A stretch of 64,000 bases of DNA from Panopea generosa. Its lineage: Eukaryota > Mollusca > Bivalvia > Adapedonta > Hiatellidae. A program made the position numbers and the translations under genes. Below, piece by piece: positions 54,413 to 64,000 of this stretch; the stretch's first letter is position 1; the number at the start of each line of letters is the position of its first letter. The notes below the pieces were generated by a model. It had not been told where the DNA came from and made no database searches. It was given only the letters and a program-made list of their open reading frames with translations. The stretch spans positions 496,001 to 560,000 of the forward strand of contig CM055912.1 in the NCBI GenBank assembly GCA_029582155.1, read 5' to 3'.

Positions 54413-57000
54413 ACTAACGGTTTGCAATGAGTCTATGATTTTTATATTTTTTATGTAAATGTTTCCTATTAAATCTACTTTACTAGAGTTATCCAAATTA
54501 ATATTATATACATGTCTACAACAAAAACATTAAGAAGTAATAATTCTATGAATTTAAATTAGTAAATAATTTTCTTTAACTTGTATCTAAGCAGTATAAA
54601 CATGTGATAAAATAGCAATATATTTTTATCTGGTGACAAGAAAATATTATAATACACATTTATTGATAAACTCGTACATTTAAATTTATCCTCAGTATTT
54701 TGATACATAACAAAACATATAATAAATCATAAATACAGTCAAGTCCTAAATATTTGTAACAAACTCATTAATTCGTACACTGTACATTTGCACAAAGGTC
54801 AACTTTTACAGTACTTTACATGGCATGCTCACATGTACTCTAGTGGACAACTGTACTTTGTAAAATTGTTTTTCGAAAAGTTTCCATGTATTGACCTTTT
54901 AAAAACTTGGTGACAGTTTAATTGTAAATCTGTCAGCACCACTGATCAAACAGTACAAGGCAGTACAGGGAATTCCATGTTACATGCTGGATGAGGATAA
55001 ACTATTGTGAATTCAGGTACAATTGGGTCAGATACAAAGATTTGTAATCACTTGAAACATACACATTTACATGGTTACAATATGTACCTGATAATGAACA
55101 AAAAAACACACATGTATATCAATCAGTAAAAAGTACATTGGCAACTCCGCCACAATATTATTTCTGTTCTAGAGAGGTATCAGCCAGCTGTAGGCTAGCT
55201 TTAACATGTTATTAGTTAATTACTGCAGGGAAGAGAAAATGTGTGTGCTAAATTTTTCTGGCATTTTTCAGTGACATAAAATCAGAACTTGCAATTAAGG
55301 ATTTCTGTAGTATTCATATTGGAATTTATAGAAAAAAACTTACACAATAACAATAGTAATCAACACTTTGTTGATCTAATGTTTTGATGCGATTAAAAAT
55401 ATGTGAAAATGAGCATTATGGTGGTGCCTAGGAACAATGTCAACTCTGCACTTCGAAAACAAAATAGAAGAAAAGGTCACTCAACATTGATTAACACCAT
55501 TACAGTGTATTACTTAAACGAGGACAACATCCAAAGTTTGTTGTTGTTTTGGTTATGGTCACTTTCAAAAGTCTTCATTTTTTCAAAAAAACATAATACT
55601 TTTTATACACATGACATGACTGTGCTGTGATGAAATATCAATATTATTTATGCAACATCATAAATATTAATTTAGGAAATGTCATAAATAGGACAATTTT
55701 TTATTAACAAAAGACAAATTATAATATTCAATTGAATATGGTGATATTCAGTGTACCAGTATGTTTGGTTGATGCTTAAAAATGGATAATACAAGAAGTT
55801 ATGTAAAAGTTTGGTGAGTTGTGCATGATTTTTAGTTTGCTTCTTATTCTATAGTCATGTGAGCTACAGTGTACTAGTTTGTTTACAGACAGTGGACACA
55901 GGGTTGAATTGGAACAGATTATTTATTCAATATTTAAACAATAATTCCAAAAGGGTGTTATGGAGATGTGGTTGGGGAAGAGAAATTGAGAGGGAGGTAT
56001 TGTGTCGGTAAAAAAAGTTGAAATGGAGCGGGTATTGAATTTAATACTAGTTGAATATTAGTATGAAATAAATAGCTCCACCAATTGCAGCAATATAGCC
56101 TGGGCACTCAATGTTATTTTCTGGATTATGGGGTAAGAGCACATGCTCCTGATCTATTCAGTCTAAGTGTAACCTATAAAATTATCTAAAGTATAAACAA
56201 ATTTGTAAACTGGTAGTGCACATTATATATTACCTGGACACACAACATTTGCATTAAGCTGAAGTATGTTTGGTTGCAAAAATATTTAGCCAGGACAAGA
56301 ATGGGATATACTGACTGGAGAACAGATGGACAGATGTTGTGTAATCCCCTCCTCATACCCAGCTGGTCCAAGTTTAACCGCACCATTTTACCAATAAGAA
56401 AAAAATATTTATGTCTTTTTTACATATGGCACTACTTCAATAGAGGTTGATATGTGAACAAAGTTTTGTGAAGTGACCTTGAAAGGATTTGGAGTTGTAC
56501 TTCTGAAACAGTCAATTTTGTAATTTTGGATATTTGTTACCATGGTTCCAGAAAAGTATTAGAAATGGAAACTCCACAATAACAAAGGCACTATAATTAG
56601 ACCACTATGGTTGACATGTATATAAAGTTTTGTGAAGTTACTTCAAACATTTTTTTATCTGTGACACACATATTGTGCCCCCCCACTCCCCCCCCCCCCT
56701 CCCCCATGATTGAGATGTGATATTTATTAGTAAAAGACCATTCATAATTAAACCTTCCTCCAATTACAATATTGACAGTATAAGCAAACTGTACATGTAC
56801 CAGAGTGTATTTCATTAACATATTCTGAATAAATTAATTAACATATTTGCATTCTTATTGTCTAATATAAAATTTGTATTAAACATTTTTTTGTCAACTG
56901 TCTTTTCTTGAAGTAATCTGCAGTGACTACTTCCAAATACTACAGTGCAGATTGATCAACTCCTACTTATATAACGACATGTTCTTGGAATAATAATATA
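54413..57000. other. Long unassigned AT-rich stretch
   Basis: No exon with splice borders, RNA gene or known repeat is visible. A poly-C run with CCCCCCCCACTCCCCC lies near 56678-56705. A short open frame at 55403-55630 has no coding character that I can support. Confidence 0.5.
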
Positions 57001-57006
57001 CTTTAA

Positions 57007-58181
57007 CAGTGTTTTCTCCAGAGCGCGTGCTTGCATTTTTGACACAATTAAATCTCATTTGACGCAATCAAGTTTGTTCAGTGCGTCCACCATATGACCC
57101 AACCTTAAAAACTTTACAGAAATTCAAATTACGTATATTTGTTTCGGCAAGCTGGCTTCAGAGTTACTTTTGCAATGCTAGCTGTTTTGACAGATCACGT
57201 GGTCTGATTCAAGAAAATCCCAGTTCTAATAAGTTACATAAACACTTTAGTGGTTATTTATGCTATGTTGATTTAATCGCATAGACGATTATGATCACAT
57301 AAATAATTTTCCATGAAGCAATAGTGAAGACAACATTTGTGAAAACAAACGTATGCTGCGACAATAGCACTGACATATACCTAGTTTTAGGTTGTTTGTA
57401 TATAAAGATGAAATGTGGAAAGCGTGAAACTTTTCAAAAAGTTATTTAAAATGTACAGACAATACTTTATCTGAAGTTTTTTTTATTTGGTTTTCTATAA
57501 GGTATCAAGACATTTTAATACCAGTTTAAAAATTGGCCGGTCCAAGTTTTACGGCAGTATTCCCCACGCCGTTTACGTTTCTTTAACAGATAATTAAAAG
57601 GTAATTGAAAAAAGAAATTAACTTTTAGAAAATTATATTCATTTTGAAAAATGATTACTTAATTTTAAGATTTAATTAATTTTTGTTAAGTTACCATTAA
57701 AATGTTTTTTATAATATTTTTTTAAGGTAACATTACTCTGACATGAGTCTAGTCTAGCAAAGTTTTGTTTTCCAAAGAGTATAATGGTAAACATGTGGCT
57801 CAGCCGAAATATAAAATATTGAAAGAATTTTAGTGATTTCATTAAAAATAGTTAGGGCCAAGGTGACTGAGCTGTGACCATGACATTTGAAAAGTTCATA
57901 TCCAAAGGGCCATAATCATAAAAACAACTAAGTTTCTAGTTGTTGAAACTTGTTGACAGAATTGAAACATTCTTTGAAGTTAAATTGTTTTGAAGGTGTT
58001 AACTTAAGTTGCAGTTTTGATGGAGAAATTTGTGTGAAACAGGAAGTAAAACTGTTTTAGTAAAATCGAACTCCATTTATTCATGTTGATTAAGTTCAAA
58101 ACTAGTCAACTGATGACCCCCAGATTTTTAGTCATCGGGTCATCAATGACCCCCTAAAAATTAAAGCTAGAGAAAACACTG
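57007..58181. mobile_element. DNA transposon-like element with CAGTGTTTTCTCC inverted ends
   Basis: The left end is CAGTGTTTTCTCCAGAG and the right end, inverted, is CAGTGTTTTCTCTAGCT. CTTTAA lies directly outside both ends (57001-57006 and 58182-58187), as a target duplication would. CAGTG ends recall hAT elements, which make 8 bp duplications; only 6 bp match here, so the superfamily is unsure. The right 320 bp is repeated, inverted, at 26357-26705. The interior codes for nothing recognisable, so it is probably non-autonomous. Length 1175 bp. Confidence 0.65.
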
Positions 58182-58187
58182 CTTTAA

Positions 58188-58914
58188 AAGTAATACTTTA
58201 TAGTGAATAAAAGCTCTACCTTTATATTAATAACCAGCCAAGTTAGAATTCTAAAATTGGATAGACACCCCTAAAATTAACCGAATTCAGTGCCGAAAAT
58301 GTGTACAGTTTTTTAAATAAAGAAAGGAGAGAGAAAACCCTATCTATACATGTATAACCATGGTTTACACGTAAAGTGTATGTGGCCCTAATTTGTTGAC
58401 TGGCCTTATTTAGTTGATTCAACTCACAGTGATATATCTGGCCAATAGTTGAACAACTCTGTAAAAAATCATGGAACAAAGAAAAGCAATTCTATTGTTT
58501 AGATTGATTTTACATTTTAGGGATCCCTGGGTGATGTCCTAACTTGACCTCATGCCCAGGTTAGATAAAAATAAATTTCCTGCTCAAAATAACAACAGTT
58601 TTTATGATTTATCAAATGAATCATGTAACTTCAATTTTATTCAGATCTGATCTGTCATATCATTTACTTATTATTAAATTTGGTCCATCTGAAAAAGATT
58701 CAGAATGGCGACGTCATCAAGAAGTTGGTGCAATACTTATTTTTAGATTCAGAATTAGGTTGCGATTTCAACACTTTGCTTAGAATATAAAATTGGTCAT
58801 GTTTTGGTGTACATTGTATTTAAAATCCAAAATCATTCATATATCAGTTATAAATGATAATTAGATGCTACATACTATTGTTCAGACGTTTGCTGTATTT
58901 CTTCCTTATAACCT
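58188..58914. other. Unassigned AT-rich DNA
   Basis: No feature seen. Confidence 0.5.
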
Positions 58915-59200
58915 ACCACAGTGGTGGTCTAGGGGTAGAGCATTCGCCATGCATGCAGTGTTCAATCCCTGGTCGGGTCATACCAAAGACTTAAAATGGT
59001 ACTAGAAGCTTCCATGCTTAGGGCTTAGCATTTAGAGGATAGGTCTAGGTCTGGTCAGCCTAGTGTCAGTATAATATGACTTGGTAGGGTAGCATACCAT
59101 GTGTCTGCGGCTTGATACTCAAGCATGGCAGCACTCAGAATATTGTCTCAAGCAGACAATTCGCAACATATATGAAATTTTTTTAAAAAAACACCATACA
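58915..59200 (+). repeat. SINE family B, diverged copy
   Basis: GTGGTGGTCTAGGGGTAGAG head, GTCAGTATAATATGACTTGG in place of the 62 bp parental segment, CCATGTGTCTGCGGCTTGAT, and an eroded 3' end with AAACACCATACA. Clearly older than the copies at 22266 and 49541. Confidence 0.75.
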
Positions 59201-62200
59201 GCTGCAACTCCTTGTGTACTACCTTTAATAAGTATTTTATTTAGAAATTTAAATAATGACCATGAGTTTATTATCTCAGAGTTCAAGTTGAAAAAAACAT
59301 AGGAATTGAATCTACCAGTATACAAAGGATAGGATATGGTTCCCAGATTTCCACGTACCTTTATCCTCTCTCTGGTGTGACTATAGATATATGTCCTATT
59401 CCATATGTTAATAAGATGTAAAGCAACAGTGCAATTTAAAATTATGCTTTTTGTAAATGTGCTATCAACAGCTTGTACTACTGAGATGACATATTTCTAT
59501 ATGATAAAGAGGTTATACCCATGAGACTTGCACTGGATGGACCTCAGTATAATAACAGATATATCAGTGCACTGTATAACACAAAATTAATTAAAACCTG
59601 TATTCTCTATTTAGAAAAAAAGTTTTTTTTGTAATTGATAGATTCCATGTACATGTATACATCTTATCAAATGGATAGACACATATGCAATAAAATCAGC
59701 TAGTAAAGAGAAATTTTCAAGACAGATGGCTGTTTGGTTTATGCTAAACTAAGGAATATATGGGAAACTCCTTAAAACTTGTGGTTTAATTCTTAAGCAA
59801 GGTGCATTTTTATTAAAATAATAAATAATAATGGGAAAATGAAAGTTCAATTCCAAAGAAGGGGTTTCTTAATAAATGTACATTTTCACTAAAAAATGAA
59901 CAGATACAATTTCAATGAAACAATAAATATGGGGAAATAAAAATGTGGCTCCTTTAAAAATGGGTAGTTCCATAAAGGTACATTTCCACTAAAACAACCC
60001 GTATGGAAAAATCAAAGTGTGACTCCTCAAAACAGGTATAATAAAGAAGACCAGTTTGGCTGTACATGGTATAGTGTAATAAGCTACACATTACAAATGT
60101 AAATAATACTACAATGTTACTGTTGAAATGTTTATGACCGAAAACATTTCTATTGACACACTGATGAAATACCAAACACTTTGACCTTTATGCTTTAGGA
60201 GAGGGATAAAACACTGGAAAGTTGAAATGCCTTGTTTACAGTATATAATGTAGCACATTGTTTTCTGATATTAAAAGGTTCTTGTCACCCACCTCTACTC
60301 ACCGGCAAATATCTTTCATACTTTTAATTCTTTTTTTAATTTTTTTTAACTTGCATTTCTTATGTTCCACCATCATCCTCAATTTCCCCCTCCCCTACTC
60401 TGTAAAAACTTCCACCATGATTATCTGCTCATACACTTACTGTTTACCCTTCAACTCTTTATTTCAACTTATTTTTCTTTTTTACACTACAATTATTTTT
60501 TGCCTCCACTCCCCTCCACCCCCTTGTACATTATTTCAGTTAAATAACAGCAGCCTGTGTACCTTACCTGGATTTGCTAGAAAGATAATCAGCACTAGAC
60601 TAATTTTATCTCTGGAAGTTGCTTATTACTTCCTCACTAATTCAGAGGTGGGAGACTTATGGATATAGTACAAAGTTTATGACTAATCCATAATTGAACA
60701 TTCTGGTTTGGCGAGAATTGTAACTCATGACACCTGGAGACTCATTATCCAACTGCACCAGTCAGATGTATGTTGCCCTAATATTTCTACTTGGACAGTG
60801 GCCCATTCTACACCAATATTATGTGACATTTAAAAAGTCTAAGTGACATTTTGAAAATTCTATGTGTCAATATACTTAAACATGAAAATGCAATAAACAT
60901 AAACCTACTCAAAAATAGTAATTATATATTATTATGTCACTTTGAACCAGAATTTGGCAGTTAAAAAAAAAAATCTCTGCCACACCCATGGATTTCGAAC
61001 ACAAAATCACTGCTTGCATAAAATCTTATATGAACTTAGCTAATACAGATATGCAGTAAGACGCTTGCATTTACCATATTTCATCATGTTCATAATGAAA
61101 ATGTATGGTACATAAAAATTACCGGGACGCAAGGACATTTATGTAACATTTTGAGATTTTATAGGACTATGGCCCATGGGTTGACCGGTCACTGCTTAAA
61201 TGCATCTGCTCTTTTGATGATAATAAAATTAGTTGATTTGCTAGACAATGCTTGAGATATGAAAAAAACGCACAAAGTTTTTGCATGAATGGAAGAGAAA
61301 ATGATAAAGAAGAAACAGATTCAAACCATTCGGATCACCTTCTGGAAATTTTATCCTCCTTATTGGATTGATTCTAATTTGGTATGACTGGACAATGGTA
61401 CTGATTTCAAACTGAATCATATTTCACAAATGAAAAAGAAAATGGAAATCTAACTGTCACATGTCAAGTAAGAACGTTATGTTTTGAGTTGAAAAGTCGA
61501 GTGTCGAGTTTAGAGAAGTCGAGTATCGAGTAAGAATAGTGAGGGTCAATTATAAATTTCGAGTGTCAAGCAATAAAATAGAAACTGTTGTTCTATTTCC
61601 AGTTTTAAATTTCTTATGTGTTTAAGATGGTTTTTTTTATCTGAGGCATTTTTATATCAATAGATTATAAGACAATAGGTAACGTACTCATTAAGAAAGG
61701 TCAAATATTTAAAAAAAAAAGATAAATACATGTATTTAAAATAGGGTGTTTTATTACATTTTTATTTCAAATGCAGCAGTTAAAAATTCAAATGACCTGC
61801 ATGAATGTTAACTGTTTTATATGAAAATATTGACATGAGCTGTTGGCACTGATAACCTGAATTAGTGTTGTAACCCATGGAGATAAGTGAGACAGAGACA
61901 TATTTTATTTAATATAACCGCCAAACAACTCTGCTGTTGATATAACCCTTATAATTAGGAGTGATAATTGTGTTTGGATCTGTTACATGCTAAAGGTTTA
62001 TGGAGACCATTTGTTTTGTTTGTTTCCATTGCAGATACGTATACAAGTTAAAACTTTTCTGAATGCTTTTGAAAAAAATTGCAATTATAATCTCATTTGC
62101 AGACCAACTTGTTCTTTTAAAATTAAGCAAGTACATATTGACACATTGATGTTGAACACACTATTTCAATTGTTATTAAAATATTTATTACAGTTTTTGT
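59201..62200. other. Long unassigned AT-rich stretch
   Basis: No gene supported. A pyrimidine-rich tract lies at about 60280-60530. A cluster of GTCGAGT-like heptamers occurs at 61494-61575 (AAGTCGAGTGTCGAGTTTAG), a short simple repeat. Confidence 0.5.
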
Positions 62201-64000
62201 GTCAGAGTGAACTTGCCATACATATAACTGCCATGCCATACTCTATTCCCATACTTAACCAGCCATTTAGACTGCTGTACTAAATCGGCCATTCTAAACC
62301 AGCAACAACTACCATACTAAACCTGCCATACTGACTGCCATAATGATCACTACAAAACCCGCCATGATGAGGCCTGCCATACTTAACTTGTCATACAGAC
62401 TGTCATACGAAACCCACCATACTAAACCAGCCTTGTTGACTGCTATAAACATCGCTATAAGGACTGCCATAATAAACTAGGCATACTGACTTCCATTCTA
62501 AACCCGCCATACAGACTGTCATATTATACCAAGTGTATGAACTTCCATACTAAATCTGCAGAACATACTATAATTCTAAACTCATAATACAAACTGTCAT
62601 ACTAAATCCACCATACCAATTGCCATACTTAGCCTGCCAGTGACTGCCACAATGACCACCATACACACTACCATTCTAAACCCACAATACAGACTCATAC
62701 TAGACCCCACATACATACTGTCATACTAAATCCGTCATACCAATTGCCATACTTAACCCCCCATTGACTGCATAATGACCACCAAACATACTGCCATTCT
62801 AAACCCGCAATACAGACTGTCATACTAAATCCACCAAACCTATTGCCATACTTAACCCGCCAGTGACTGCCATCATATAATGACCGCCATACATACTGCC
62901 ATTCTAAACCCCTAATACAGACTATCATACTAAATCCGTCATACCAATTGCCATACTAAACCCACCAGTGAATGCCAAAATGACCGCCATACATACTGCC
63001 ATTCTATACCCCACATACAGACTGTCATACTAAATCCGTCATACTAATTGCCATACTAAACCCGCCAGTGACTGCCATAATGACCGCCATACATAATGCC
63101 ATTCTAAACCCCACATACAGATTGTCATACTAAATCCGTCATACCAATTGCCATACTTTACCCGCCAGTGACTGCTAATATGACCGCCATACATACTGCC
63201 ATTCTTAACCCCACATACAGACTGTCATACTAAATCCACCATACCAATTGCCAAATCCATCATACCAATTGCCATACTTAACCCACCAGTGACAGCCACA
63301 ATGACCTCCATACATTATGCCATTCTAAACCCCACATACAGACTGTCATACTAAATCCGTCATACCAATTGCCATACTTAACCCTCCATTTACTGCCATA
63401 ATGACCGCCATACATACTGCCATTCTAAACCCCACATACAGACTGTCATACTAAATCCGCCATTCCAATTGCCATACTTAACCCGCTAGTGACTGCCATA
63501 ATGACTGACATACATACTGCCATTCTAAACTCCACATACAGACTGCCTTACTAAATCCTAATACCAATTGCCATACTAAACCCACCAGTGACTGCCACAA
63601 TGGCCGCCATACATACTGCCATTCTAAACCCCACATACAGACTGTCATACTAAATCCACCATACCAATTGCCATAATTAACCCGCCAGTGACTACCATAA
63701 TGACCGCCATACATACTGCCATTCTTAACCCGCAATACAGACTGACATACTAAATCCGCTATATCAATTGCCATACCAAACCCACCAGTGACTGCCACAA
63801 TGACCGCCATACATTCTACCATTCTTAACCCCACATACAGACTCGTACTAAACCCCACATACAGACTGTCATACTAAATCCATCATACCAATTGCCATAC
63901 TTAACCTGTCAGTGACTGCAATAATGACCGCCATACATACTGCCATTCTTAACCCGCAATACAGACTGACATACTAAATCTGTCATACCAATTGCCATAC
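62201..64000. repeat. Minisatellite, 100 bp unit, runs off the right edge
   Basis: The regular part starts near 62610 with a 100 bp period (CCAGTGA at 62965, 63065 and 63165). The unit comprises CCAGTGACTGCCATAATGAC, CGCCATACATACTGCCATTC, TAAACCCCACATACAGACTG, TCATACTAAATCCGTCATAC and CAATTGCCATACTTAACCCG. To the left, 62201-62610 is an irregular mix of the submotifs GCCATACTAAACC and GACTGCCATA, which looks like the shorter ancestral repeat from which the 100 bp unit was composed. Confidence 0.9.

Noticed and set aside
57081-57284. Transposase fragment in the inverted-repeat element
   Set aside because: The 67-residue frame has no recognisable transposase motif.
60258-60668. 136-residue hydrophobic protein
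   Set aside because: It comes from a pyrimidine-rich tract; phenylalanine, leucine and proline content follows base composition, and no splice or promoter context is seen.
62695-63858. Tryptophan/glycine-rich minus-strand proteins
   Set aside because: They are translations of the 100 bp minisatellite and change frame from unit to unit.

Overview
The window looks like animal nuclear DNA, most likely from a bivalve mollusc. The reasons are its high AT content, long introns with GT-AG exon borders, several tRNA-derived SINE families, hairpin-headed elements with tandem cores of about 160 bp (the architecture of bivalve pearl-type Helitron-like elements), CR1/L2-like LINE remnants, and very long minisatellites. 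There is no bacterial-style gene. The species call is inference.

Layout. 1-1050: SINE debris and a miniature LTR element (TRIM) whose LTRs contain a tRNA-like module. 1548-4335: two adjacent minisatellites (45 bp and 21 bp units). 7.9-17.5 kb: scattered, damaged exons that look like calcium-binding EGF repeats, interrupted by a 5.2 kb array of 62 bp units (10011-15198) and a minus-strand LINE. 19.0-23.7 kb: a mariner-like fragment and a probable old 4.2 kb element with long inverted ends and a decayed reading frame. 23.86-53.24 kb: eleven candidate exons, all on the plus strand, of one large host gene. 54-62 kb: AT-rich DNA with one SINE and one inverted-repeat element. 62.2 kb to the right edge: a 100 bp minisatellite that runs out of the window.

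The host gene could not be named with confidence. Most splice borders are good and several phases match, but most exons carry a one-base indel or an in-frame stop. This points either to consensus errors in a long-read assembly or to a young pseudogene. A large helical axonemal protein of the CFAP54 kind is only a guess. Four of its introns each hold a different minisatellite (97, 30, 29 and 36 bp units).

The main result concerns how the arrays arose. Three of them (62, 97 and 29 bp units) are expansions of internal pieces of three different SINE families whose single copies are still present in the window. A fourth (36 bp) is an expansion of an intron-exon junction: it gives about 35 tandem acceptor-like sites directly upstream of the real acceptor. 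A fifth (30 bp) carries a donor-like GTAAGT in many of its roughly 98 units.
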